From NCBI RefSeq assembly GCF_917563885.1, contig NZ_CAKJTG010000019.1:25219-87196 (forward strand): DNA of 61,978 nt, in the 5' to 3' direction. Origin of the DNA: Pseudoneobacillus rhizosphaerae (GTDB taxonomy: Bacteria > Bacillota > Bacilli > Bacillales > Cytobacillaceae). The stretch's first letter is position 1. Each line of letters starts with the position of its first letter. Positions 52,978 to 61,821 of the stretch are shown piece after piece. Position numbers and translations under genes: made by a program. Below the pieces are notes generated by a model. The model saw only the letters and a list, made by a program, of their open reading frames with translations, searched no databases and was not told where the DNA came from.

Positions 52978-53736
52978 TTGAGTATTTCCACACAACAGCT
53001 TCAGGATGCGGCGAAGATCTTTTTCCATTTACTTAATCGAAAGATGATCTTAACGAACGATCCCATTTTGATTCCCTTTTTTGAAGAGGATGGAGTACGT
53101 GATGCAATCAAAGTTTTAGCTGAGGAATCGAGAACTCGTCTAATTCAGACGGCAGATCGCATTCATTTACTCGCTCGACCTGAGGGGTCTATTTTTGCGA
53201 CATCCTTTACCCAATTTAAAAAGAAATATAGTGATGTTGAAAATAAGAAATATTTTTATATGATTAATATGCTAATCTTTGTGTTACTGGCGGAAATCGA
53301 TATCCCATCAAATTCTAACCTTCGCTGGGAGCATGCTGGCGTATCTTATTATTTAATTGAAAAAAATATGACACAGTTGATAGTAGATTGGCAAAAGGAA
53401 AATAAAGAATCCGATGGAAAATTTAGTGATTCTTATGGATTGGCTGTCAATGATATGGCTGAGCTCTGGAGTTCAATGGCAGTTGATTCTGACCAAGAAA
53501 TCGCAGATGATCGTATTTCTGCAACAAAGAAAACACATATTGGGCTGATTCACATGGCAATGAGGCTATTACGTGATGAGGGGCTCGTCTATATTATAGA
53601 AGATGAAAAGCGCGTCCTGCCGAAAATAGAGTTATATGAAAGATTAGAAGAAGGATATCATCATCAAGCACGTTACGAAGAAATGCGTGATCTTGTATTA
53701 TCCACTTTACGTACTAGAGGTGAACAAGATGCCTAG
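52978..53736 (+). CDS. jetB: Wadjet subunit JetB (KITE-like, DUF6063-type)
   Basis: A 252-aa winged-helix protein. LQDAAKIFFHLLNRKMILTND at the start, RTRLIQTADRIHLLARPEGSIF and the C-terminal HMAMRLLRDEGLVYIIEDEKRVLP are typical of the MukE/DUF6063-type subunit. TTG start at 52978, with AAGGAAGTGAT ahead. Its last codons overlap the jetC start by 8 bp. It would dimerise on the SMC-kleisin complex. Confidence 0.8.
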   Translation: MSISTQQLQDAAKIFFHLLNRKMILTNDPILIPFFEEDGVRDAIKVLAEESRTRLIQTADRIHLLARPEGSIFATSFTQFKKKYSDVENKKYFYMINMLIFVLLAEIDIPSNSNLRWEHAGVSYYLIEKNMTQLIVDWQKENKESDGKFSDSYGLAVNDMAELWSSMAVDSDQEIADDRISATKKTHIGLIHMAMRLLRDEGLVYIIEDEKRVLPKIELYERLEEGYHHQARYEEMRDLVLSTLRTRGEQDA

Positions 53737-56700
53737 GATAGAAAAAGTGAGGATTACCGGTGTTCGCTATGACAAAATGAAGAAACACTATGAAAATACG
53801 ATTTTTGATTTTCTGAATGAAGAAGATCCACAGCATACGCTATTAACGCTTGTTAACGGTGGTGGAAAAGGGATGCTTCTTCAAATGATATTCCAGGCAC
53901 TCATGCCTTTGACCACCTGGGGGAAAAATGGCGAAAATCATATTGATGCCCTTTTTTATAATGAAAAACAGCAGTTTGAGCCCTATACATTTCACGTCGC
54001 CTTGGAGTGGCGCTTGGATACGGAGCCAGCAGAATGGCTCGTCACTGGAATTTCTGTGACAGCACGTAAATATGGTCAGGAAAACGATGAAGTAGAAACA
54101 GAGCCACAGTATTTTTTATATACAAGTAAATATCGCAAACCTGAGGATTGGACCATTGATTCTCTACCACTTTATGATGGAACGTCTAAGCAGACCACTA
54201 GCTTTGATGATTGGGAGAATTGGTTGAAAAAACATAAGCCACAATTCCAGGTGTATTCGAAATCAAAGCAGCAAGCCTATTATCAATATCTCTCTTCTTA
54301 CGGAATTGAAAAGGGTGAATGGCGTCAAATGAAGGAAATAAATCGTGACGAAGGTGGAATTGAGCATTATTTTAAAAAAGGGCTCGATAACTATGGCTTG
54401 TTTCACCATTTAATTATTCCTGAAATTAGCGCGTATTTAACAGAGGACCAGGAAGAAAATTTAATTAAGATTTTCCGAGATTCTTCAATTATTGCGCAAA
54501 AGCTGCCTAAGCTATTAAAACGAGAGGATGCTTACCAGCTTATACAGGGGAAGATTGTCCCGATTAAAGAGGCTTTAGAAGAAGGCCAAAACTTAGAGAC
54601 TAAGCTTCAAGAGCATCAGGACCGCGCCAACTATTTGTATTTTGGTATGGAGGAACAAAAGCAAACGTATCAGTATGACTTGGATAAATGGATGGAGGAT
54701 CAATCCCAGACAAAAAAGAAGCAAGAAAGTTATCTATGGCAAAAGGATAATTTGGAATATGCCAAGGAGTATAGAGCGTTTGAGCAGATTGAATCGGAAA
54801 TCAAGGATGCTACAGCCCGGAGTCAGAAGTTAGAAGAAGTTATAGCTAGCTTAGATGCTGAAAAACACAACTTACAAGTAGACCTCGCTTATCTGGATTA
54901 TCTTGAGTCAACAGACAAGTTAACAGCTATTGAGTTACGGATTAAAGCGTTGGAGGATGCACAAAATCTTGATGAGGAAAAAGAGCAGACAGCGGTGATT
55001 GAACAACAGTTAGAGGATAGTTGGCAGGAGATAGAGGCTGAAATCAATAGTGATATAAAGAGGTTTCAAACATTAGCCTATTCATTAAAAAAAGAGATCG
55101 ATGTTCACGTTTCTCAGCAGAAAATGACCCAAAATGATTTGAACAAGATTCGTTCCAAGCTAGGAACATATACTGCCTATATTAAGACACATAATCAAAA
55201 AGCCATAGGAATGGAACAAAAATATGGCAAGGACATTAATCGTGAGCCAGAGCTTGTTTTACGAAGAGTAACAAAGGAACTACAGGAGTTAGAAGAGGAT
55301 TTTCAACAATTGCAAGCTGAGATGACTTTGCTGCAGGAGAGTAAGGTAAAGGTAAGTACTCTAATCGGAGAAACTGGAGTATTGGTAAAATCAAAAAAGG
55401 ATGAAATTTTCCAGGTAAGTAAGAAAAAGGAAACACGATTGGTAGAAGAACAGAGCTTCCATAAGCGTTGGTGCCGTTATTATCAAAATGACCGAGAATT
55501 TTCCTACTATACCGCTGACGATTGGTACGATGTTACGAACAAAATGAAGAATGATAGTACTCAATTTAGGTTGCAATATGACCGAATTCAAAAGGAGTAT
55601 TGGTATCATCAGCTCGATACTTCATTGGTGAATGACGACTATTGGGTAGCAAACCATGATGTACGTAAGATTGTAGAGAAAATCTCAGAAATGGGTGTTC
55701 AATCCAGTTATGGAACACAGCTGATTCAACAACTGTCCGAGGAAGAACGTTCAAATATGATGGAAAGATATCCACTACTAGCTTACGGTTTAGTGATTCA
55801 TGAGCTAGATTGGGAAAAGAAAATCGACCGAATTGAACTTGAACAACTATTGACACATTCACCTGTGCCGATTTTTATTCGAGAGAGAATGAATCAAACT
55901 TTTTCACAGCCCTTTGAAATTATTCGAGAGCAAGGTATTTTCATGGCATATAAACCAGTGCAATGGATTGCTTGGAAGGGGAACTTAGCTAAGTTAACGG
56001 AAGGTTATTTGGTAGATTTAGAAAAGCTTGACGGTAAAATAAGTGAGGCCGACCAATTGACTGACATGATAAAAACTCTTAGTAGTACTACTTTTCTTGA
56101 TATTCTGGCTGAAGAAGAGAAGTCTAAGCAACAGCTAGTTGAGCTTGAATCGAAAAGCATTGAGTTGTATGAAGAGTTGAGTTTAATTGAGGAGAAATCG
56201 AGAGAGTTTAATGAGAAGACTAAGCAAAATAATCAACAACAAAAGTTAGCAGAAGGTAAGCTTAATGAGATCGGAAATTGGATAGTAAGCTTTCAACAAT
56301 TCCAAGAGTATCAGAATTTGAAAGCGGAGGCTTTAGTAAAAGACACCGAGCTAGAAAAGCGATTAAATAAGATAGCTTCGGTAAATGAAGAGCTGAACAA
56401 CAGTTTGAACAGCTGGCAGGGATTGTATCATAATTGGTTATATAGTGTTCAGCAACAAACCGAACAGGTTAGAGAAATTCTGCCAGCGATTTCATTTCCA
56501 GATAACCACATACTTCCTGCTGATGGTGAGGAAACACCACACCTTAGGAAGACGATTTTTACCGGTGTAATGCCACTTGTAAATGATTGGCATAGGTTTA
56601 AGCAGAAGATAGATAGTGCGAACAGTGAGCTTGCTTCTGAGCGTACGAAAAAAGAGTATCAGCTTAAAGATCAGTTGTCCAAAAAAGCGATTTTTGTGAA

Positions 56701-58189
56701 TTTGGAAACAGCTTGGATGGATTGGGAAGTCCCGAAAGTACCATTTGAGATACTAGGTGAACGTTTATCGTTTAAAAGGGAGCAAATTAAACAAAATGAA
56801 GCTGAACTTCGGTCCGTTGACGGAGATGTGAAAGTATTAACAGGTCAACACAAACAACTAGAAAAACAGATTCAGAAACTTGAAAAACAAATCCTTCAAA
56901 ACCATCATTTAGCTGCAGATCCTTGGGTGAATGTTGTGCTGGATGAAAAAGATTCCGAGATAGAAGAATCATTGAAAAAGCTGAAGGAAGATTTAGATGC
57001 GCAGGTAAAGATAATTTTTGAGCTCCGTCAAAAGCAGCAGCAACTTCAAAAGCAACAGGATATTTTAAAAACACACTTAGTTAGCTTGAAGAAGGTTGGT
57101 GAAATACCGATTTCCTACAAGGAGCAAATTAAAGGGGAGCCAGAAAAACTGGTTCAACACTGGATTAGGCAGAACAATGAATTGTCCCTGAATAAAGATC
57201 AATATCATAAAGGCTTTAAGGGACATTTGAAGGAGCTTGGATATCTTTTACAGGATGAAAAGATCGATGCTCCATTAAAACAAAGCATGAATCAATTAAT
57301 TCCTCAACTGGAAAGTGATTCGATTCGTTCTGGATTAAGTGTGATTACTAGTGTGATCGAACATATCCAGTTTGAATTACAAAAATTGAAGGAAGACAAA
57401 CAACAAGCGGAGGATGCTCAGGAAATTTGGGTGGACCGCGCCGTGATTCGTGTTATTCGAATTTTTCAATCACTTAAGCAAATGGTCAATCGAATGAAAA
57501 TTAAAAATCAGGAGGGACATTCCTTCCCTCTCGTCGAAATTGAACGGTTAAAAGAAATTGAGACGACAGATGAGGAAGAATATCGACGACTACTTCGTGA
57601 ACATTTTACTCAGACAATTGAAAAATTATTAGAAAATGACGAAGCAATTGAAAATCTTTCGGAAACTCAATTAAAGAAATATATCGATGATAACCAACTT
57701 GTTCTCATTTCCTTAAGGAACCGTTATCCCAAATTGCATATCTATAAACCACAAACGACAAATGCCTTTTTATACGAGAAACCACGTAAGCATCATTATA
57801 CTGAGTGGGAAACGTTAAATAAAGGTTCGAAGATGGAGGCAAAAGGAAGTGGTGGTCAGCTTTTGGCAGCACGAACGATGATTATGATGATGATTATGAC
57901 ATTCAAGCGTCAGGAGCATAGCACCGATTGGTCTGTTTTAATCACGGATAATCCGTTTGGCCAAGCCGTATCAGCACATATTCTTGACCCGATTTTCTCA
58001 ATTGCTGATGTCTTACGTTTCCAATGGATTGTTCTTGCTCCACCAGAATTAATCAAACTAGATGTCAGTCGCCGTTTCCCTGTTTACTGGAAGCTAGAAC
58101 TGAATCAACAGAAACAAGGGGAGATAATTAAAGAAGTTCTACAGCATGGTGGTAGGAAGTTTGAGGAATTTGAATTTAGTTTATTTTAG
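53729..58189 (+). CDS. jetC: Wadjet SMC-like ATPase JetC
   Basis: A 1486-aa SMC-family ATPase. The N-terminal nucleotide half-site is LTLVNGGGKGMLLQM (GGGKG, residues 44-48). Long coiled coils occupy ~280-600 and ~730-1330, with a hinge-like globular region near 600-730. The C-terminus has the signature GSGGQLLAARTM (~1373) and Walker B WSVLITDNPFG (Asp1407). It is considerably longer than type I JetC (~1100 aa), so a type II or III subtype is likely; exact typing needs comparison. ATG 53729 has AGAGGTG upstream; an in-frame ATG 14 codons earlier is inside jetB. Confidence 0.85.
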   Translation: MPRIEKVRITGVRYDKMKKHYENTIFDFLNEEDPQHTLLTLVNGGGKGMLLQMIFQALMPLTTWGKNGENHIDALFYNEKQQFEPYTFHVALEWRLDTEPAEWLVTGISVTARKYGQENDEVETEPQYFLYTSKYRKPEDWTIDSLPLYDGTSKQTTSFDDWENWLKKHKPQFQVYSKSKQQAYYQYLSSYGIEKGEWRQMKEINRDEGGIEHYFKKGLDNYGLFHHLIIPEISAYLTEDQEENLIKIFRDSSIIAQKLPKLLKREDAYQLIQGKIVPIKEALEEGQNLETKLQEHQDRANYLYFGMEEQKQTYQYDLDKWMEDQSQTKKKQESYLWQKDNLEYAKEYRAFEQIESEIKDATARSQKLEEVIASLDAEKHNLQVDLAYLDYLESTDKLTAIELRIKALEDAQNLDEEKEQTAVIEQQLEDSWQEIEAEINSDIKRFQTLAYSLKKEIDVHVSQQKMTQNDLNKIRSKLGTYTAYIKTHNQKAIGMEQKYGKDINREPELVLRRVTKELQELEEDFQQLQAEMTLLQESKVKVSTLIGETGVLVKSKKDEIFQVSKKKETRLVEEQSFHKRWCRYYQNDREFSYYTADDWYDVTNKMKNDSTQFRLQYDRIQKEYWYHQLDTSLVNDDYWVANHDVRKIVEKISEMGVQSSYGTQLIQQLSEEERSNMMERYPLLAYGLVIHELDWEKKIDRIELEQLLTHSPVPIFIRERMNQTFSQPFEIIREQGIFMAYKPVQWIAWKGNLAKLTEGYLVDLEKLDGKISEADQLTDMIKTLSSTTFLDILAEEEKSKQQLVELESKSIELYEELSLIEEKSREFNEKTKQNNQQQKLAEGKLNEIGNWIVSFQQFQEYQNLKAEALVKDTELEKRLNKIASVNEELNNSLNSWQGLYHNWLYSVQQQTEQVREILPAISFPDNHILPADGEETPHLRKTIFTGVMPLVNDWHRFKQKIDSANSELASERTKKEYQLKDQLSKKAIFVNLETAWMDWEVPKVPFEILGERLSFKREQIKQNEAELRSVDGDVKVLTGQHKQLEKQIQKLEKQILQNHHLAADPWVNVVLDEKDSEIEESLKKLKEDLDAQVKIIFELRQKQQQLQKQQDILKTHLVSLKKVGEIPISYKEQIKGEPEKLVQHWIRQNNELSLNKDQYHKGFKGHLKELGYLLQDEKIDAPLKQSMNQLIPQLESDSIRSGLSVITSVIEHIQFELQKLKEDKQQAEDAQEIWVDRAVIRVIRIFQSLKQMVNRMKIKNQEGHSFPLVEIERLKEIETTDEEEYRRLLREHFTQTIEKLLENDEAIENLSETQLKKYIDDNQLVLISLRNRYPKLHIYKPQTTNAFLYEKPRKHHYTEWETLNKGSKMEAKGSGGQLLAARTMIMMMIMTFKRQEHSTDWSVLITDNPFGQAVSAHILDPIFSIADVLRFQWIVLAPPELIKLDVSRRFPVYWKLELNQQKQGEIIKEVLQHGGRKFEEFEFSLF

Positions 58190-58197
58190 ATGTATGA

Positions 58198-58240
58198 GGG
58201 GGTTCTTCTGCTACGAGTAGAAGAACCGTCTCTATTTCTT
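58198..58240 (+). terminator. Terminator of the Jet operon
   Basis: GGTTCTTCT / AGAAGAACC with a 9-nt loop; T-rich but interrupted tail. Confidence 0.6.
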
Positions 58241-58250
58241 CACATATATT

Positions 58251-58718
58251 TTAAGCCTCTTTTGACTTTCTATCTAACTCTAAAAGCTGCCCAAGAAACG
58301 AAATTTCTTGGATGGTTACCGAAAGTTCCCCGGTCGGAATTTTTAATGATATCTTTTCACCGATATTCTTAAAAAGAAGCTGTCTGCCTACCGGAGACAA
58401 AAAGGATATATAGCCAGCATCAGGATCGGACTGTTCTGGATAACAAATGACATAATCTTCTGTTTCGTTTTCCTCATCGTATAATACCGTGACCTTTGTC
58501 CCGATATACACCTTCGGAAAAGAGGAAATAAAATTATTCTTTTGATTATTGTTTAACAAGTCCTCAACCTCTAAGACGAATAAATTAAAAAAGTGTTTTA
58601 ATCGTTCTTGTACAGGGGTTGATGCGATATAGAGATTCGTTAACTCCTTGATATTTTCATCAATATAAACCAATTGTTGAGCAAAGTATTCCTTATTTTG
58701 AAATGAACTATGGTTCAT
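58251..58718 (-). CDS. GreA/GreB-family protein
   Basis: A 155-aa protein. The C-terminal half (KVYIGTKVTVLYDEENETEDYVIC, YISFLSPVGRQLLFKNIGEKISLKIPTGELSVTIQEI) is the GreA/GreB C-terminal RNA-polymerase-binding fold. The N-terminal half is a short helical region, not the full coiled coil with the catalytic acidic tip, so this is an accessory Gre-like factor rather than GreA itself. A short leader ORF (58708-58776) overlaps its start. Confidence 0.8.
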   Translation of the reverse strand: MNHSSFQNKEYFAQQLVYIDENIKELTNLYIASTPVQERLKHFFNLFVLEVEDLLNNNQKNNFISSFPKVYIGTKVTVLYDEENETEDYVICYPEQSDPDAGYISFLSPVGRQLLFKNIGEKISLKIPTGELSVTIQEISFLGQLLELDRKSKEA

Positions 58719-58776
58719 AGTATATAACCCCCAAGCTTGGATTCAACTTTGTACAAAACTTCTTTAATTTTTTCAT
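58708..58776 (-). CDS. 22-aa leader peptide ahead of the Gre-like gene
   Basis: A 22-codon ORF (KKLKKFCTKLNPSLGVIYYEP after the initiator Met) with an excellent ribosome site (GAGGAGG, 58784-58791). It stops 11 bp inside the Gre-like gene, in a different frame, so translation of the two is probably linked. Basic at the N-terminus; no family. Confidence 0.5.
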   Translation of the reverse strand: MKKLKKFCTKLNPSLGVIYYEP

Positions 58777-59120
58777 TTTCAGTTCCTCCTCAATAAAAAT
58801 AGACCTTCCATACAAAATTCAGCCCACTCAACGGTATATTGCCGTAAACTGTATTTCTGCACAAAAAAGGAGACCTTGCCCCTTTAGCAAGTGGAAGATA
58901 TTAGTATTAATATTAACATATTTAATAAGGGAAAGCATGAAAAGCCATCATTTGTTATTTGGTAAACTTGGGCAAAGCATGGGGAAGGTAATTGCGTTTC
59001 ATTTTGAAGCTCCATGTTTAAATTAGTTTAACTACATACTGGATATTTATGTTAAATTAGGAGTGTGAGGGAGGGGAAATAATTGGTTTATTTCGCAAAA
59101 AATCAAAGAGGGCTTTTGTC
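58777..59120. other. Gap without further recognised genes
   Basis: About 340 bp with the divergent promoters of the Gre-like and lipoprotein genes. No RNA motif recognised. Confidence 0.4.
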
Positions 59121-59618
59121 ATGAAGAAGACACTTCTACTTATTTTGTTATTGATGTCATTCTTTAGTCTGGTTGGTTGTAGAAATGAAGAAGAAAAAAT
59201 AATTCAACAAGAAATTGAGGCTTTTGTAAAAGAATACAAATCAACTTTGTATAGTGTTGATGATCCATTAAACCCTCCGTCATCATTAGAAGTTTCAAAA
59301 AACGCGAGACATTATTTAGCAAAAAATGAATTTGAAACGCTAATGGCTAATCGTATATTTGAATTAGCTTCCAATACAGCTAAAGCTCTTAACAAACAGA
59401 TTGTATTGGAAGATGTTGTATTGGAAAAAGTTACATTTAATGATGATGGCGGGGCATGGGATTGTGACATTACTTTAAAAGTAAAACTTTATGATCAACA
59501 ATCATCTGAAATTATCGAAAAAAAAGGTCAACTTTCAATCATGAGAAATTCAAATGAAGCGTTAATGGTTGTCCGTGATTGGGAAGAAAGAATTAAAGTT
59601 GATGGTGAACTTTTATAA
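59121..59618 (+). CDS. Lipoprotein of unknown function
   Basis: A 165-aa exported lipoprotein. The signal peptide ends in the lipobox LVGC (Cys20). The mature part is helical then beta (IVLEDVVLEKVTFNDDGG, WDCDITLKVKLYD), with an NTF2/conjugation-lipoprotein-like look, but I recognise no family. It is monocistronic. Confidence 0.75.
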   Translation: MKKTLLLILLLMSFFSLVGCRNEEEKIIQQEIEAFVKEYKSTLYSVDDPLNPPSSLEVSKNARHYLAKNEFETLMANRIFELASNTAKALNKQIVLEDVVLEKVTFNDDGGAWDCDITLKVKLYDQQSSEIIEKKGQLSIMRNSNEALMVVRDWEERIKVDGELL

Positions 59619-59641
59619 ATGTTAATGAAAAATAATGTCCA

Positions 59642-59728
59642 GTCCGAATGTGCCATGCATTCAGACCGATTTTTACTTCTTTTAACTGCTCCTGTCCGAA
59701 TGTGCCATGCATTCAGACAGATTTTTGC
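59642..59728 (+). repeat. Tandem hairpin repeat GTCCGAATG, two units, 52-bp period
   Basis: Two units start at 59642 and 59694, 52 bp apart. Each is GTCcGAATG...GCATTCaGAC followed by GATTTTT, so each also looks like a terminator after the lipoprotein gene. The period equals that of the GGTAACG family. Confidence 0.8.
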
Positions 59729-59840
59729 TTTCTCTCCACTTAAAATCATTTTAATTCACCAATACTGTAATTAACTGTTCATCTTCCGTTCACATTACGA
59801 ATTTATACTCAGGATATCAAAAGGTGAGTGGAGGACAAAA

Positions 59841-60875
59841 ATGAATATTGCTTGGAAGGAAATAAAGAAAAATAAAGTAAGATTTTTGATTCTAGGTTCC
59901 ATTGTTTTTCTCGTTAGCCTATTAACATTTATCATATCGGGTTTGGCCAATGGATTGTCACAGGACAATGCTGCTTTAATTAAAGATTTACCCGAGGGAC
60001 AATTTTACATGACTAAAGATGCGGATCAAACCATCAACCTCTCAAGAATAGACAACGGTGTCCAAGACAAAATTCTCAACAAACAGAAGGAAGCTGTAGC
60101 TTTTTCTATTCAAATGGGATTTTTGAATGATAGCGATGACAAGCAGCAAAGTGTTGCATTTGTTACATCGACCGTTTCAAAGTTGTTTACAAATGTGAAA
60201 AAAGGAGAAATCGTCTTAGATCGCTCTATGGAAGATAAAGGTATAAAAGTTGGAGATACTTTGACTAATAATCAATACAGCGGCACTTTTTTGGTAAAAG
60301 GATTTGTAAACCAGAAGAAATTCAGCCATGCACCTGTCGCCTATATAAATATGGCGGATTACAAAGAAATTTACCGAGTAGATGCTATGCAAATGGCATT
60401 TATACCGGGAGAAGATACAACAAAAGTAATTGATGGATTAGAATCATTCACGAAAAAACAGTTTCTCAAAACTATTCCAAGTTATAGTGCAGAACAAATG
60501 TCCCTTAATATGATTGTTTGGTTTTTAGTGGTCATTAGTGGCATGTTATTTACCATCTTCTTCTACATGATGAATGTTCAAAAAATCGGATTATACGGGA
60601 TTTTAAAAGCAATCGGAGTAAAAACAAGTACATTGTTTAAAATGATGTGGACACAAATGGTTTTTATTACAGTCATTGCCCTTGGATTATCCGTTGCGCT
60701 AAGCCGAGTTTTTAATATGATTGCACCTAAAGGAATGCCGTTTAGTTTAACCACTACAACAACTGTGCAATTGTCAGTCGTATTTCTCATCATCGGATTT
60801 ATTGGAGCAACGCTATCAGGTCTGCAAATTAAAAAAGTAGAACCATTACAGGCGATCCAACAAGGAGAGGTTTAA
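59841..60875 (+). CDS. HrtB/FtsX-type ABC permease
   Basis: A 344-aa permease of the MacB/FtsX-like group, close in layout to HrtB of the heme-efflux pump: NIAWKEIKKNKVRFLILGSIVFLVSLLTFIISGLANGLSQDN at the N-terminus, an external domain (~45-215), then three C-terminal helices with QKIGLYGILKAIGVKT and GMPFSLTTTTTVQLSVVFLIIGFIGATLSG. No HssRS two-component system is near, so heme as substrate is inferred only. It is coupled to the ATPase 1 bp downstream. Confidence 0.75.
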   Translation: MNIAWKEIKKNKVRFLILGSIVFLVSLLTFIISGLANGLSQDNAALIKDLPEGQFYMTKDADQTINLSRIDNGVQDKILNKQKEAVAFSIQMGFLNDSDDKQQSVAFVTSTVSKLFTNVKKGEIVLDRSMEDKGIKVGDTLTNNQYSGTFLVKGFVNQKKFSHAPVAYINMADYKEIYRVDAMQMAFIPGEDTTKVIDGLESFTKKQFLKTIPSYSAEQMSLNMIVWFLVVISGMLFTIFFYMMNVQKIGLYGILKAIGVKTSTLFKMMWTQMVFITVIALGLSVALSRVFNMIAPKGMPFSLTTTTTVQLSVVFLIIGFIGATLSGLQIKKVEPLQAIQQGEV

Positions 60876-60876
60876 T

Positions 60877-61572
60877 ATGACGATATTTACAATAGATAAA
60901 GTGAGAAAAAGCTTTTCAAATGGGGAAGTGAAGGAAGAAATCCTAAAAGGTATCAATTTATCTCTTAAGGAAGGTGAAGTAACTGCATTAGTAGGTGCTT
61001 CTGGTTCAGGAAAAAGTACACTCCTAACGATAGCAGCAGGACTTCAACCGGCATCAGATGGAAGAATTACTTTTGAAGGAGAAAATATGACCTCCATGAA
61101 TTCAGAACAAGTTCGAAAAATACGCGCAACAAAATTTGGTTTTGTCTTTCAATTTGCCCATTTGGTTCCTTTTCTCACAGTTGAAGAGCAGCTGATGCTA
61201 ATGCTTGATGTATCAGAAACTAAAATCTCTAAACCGGAACAAAAACGAGAAGTGGAAAAAATACTAAAGTTAGTTGAAATGGATCATCGGAAAAATGCTT
61301 ATCCATCTTCCTTATCTGGTGGGGAAAAACAGCGGGTTGCTATTGCTCGTGCCATTATCCACAAACCAAAAATCCTATTCGCTGATGAACCAACAGCAAG
61401 TCTGGATTCAAAAAGGTCTAAAGATGTAATGATATTGATCCGAGATTTAACAAAAACGCTTAACATCACAACCCTAATGGTGACACATGATGAAGAAATG
61501 CTTTCATTTGCAGATCATATTATTAAAATGAGTGATGGACACGTTTTGGTAAATTTAAATAACATTTCTTAG
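60877..61572 (+). CDS. HrtA-type ABC ATPase
   Basis: A 231-aa LolD/MacB-type ATPase. Walker A is GASGSGKST, the Q-loop lies in GFVFQFAHLVPFL, the signature is SLSGGEKQRVAIARA, Walker B is ILFADEPTASLD, and the switch His is in MVTHDEEM. It starts one base after the permease stop, with GGAGAGG ahead. Together they form a two-gene efflux pump. Confidence 0.88.
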   Translation: MTIFTIDKVRKSFSNGEVKEEILKGINLSLKEGEVTALVGASGSGKSTLLTIAAGLQPASDGRITFEGENMTSMNSEQVRKIRATKFGFVFQFAHLVPFLTVEEQLMLMLDVSETKISKPEQKREVEKILKLVEMDHRKNAYPSSLSGGEKQRVAIARAIIHKPKILFADEPTASLDSKRSKDVMILIRDLTKTLNITTLMVTHDEEMLSFADHIIKMSDGHVLVNLNNIS

Positions 61573-61716
61573 CTCGAGATAATACATTACTGAGTAGCAC
61601 TGGATTTTGCAGGGCTATTTTATAAATAAAACAGCAATATGATACAGTTAATTCAACATCATTAATTTAATGTTATCGAGTTTATTTTTTTAGGATTAAT
61701 TGGTGTCGTACCATAT

Positions 61717-61821
61717 GTAATTGAGGTTTTTAGTCAAATCCTTCTCCAAAAGTTGGGGGGATTAGAGAGGATCCGCTCTTATCTGTTGGGAAATCAGATA
61801 TGCACCCGATCTGATAAATAG
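61717..61821 (+). pseudogene. Decayed 3' end of a second DUF559-like nuclease gene
   Basis: A 34-codon open stretch ending ...LERIRSYLLGNQI...SDK-stop aligns with the intact nuclease tail (IMRVRSYRLGDQL); the preceding VFSQILLQKL resembles VLSQLVDKKML. There is no start codon. It joins repeat copy 4, reproducing the nuclease-repeat arrangement at 1941-2795. Confidence 0.5.
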
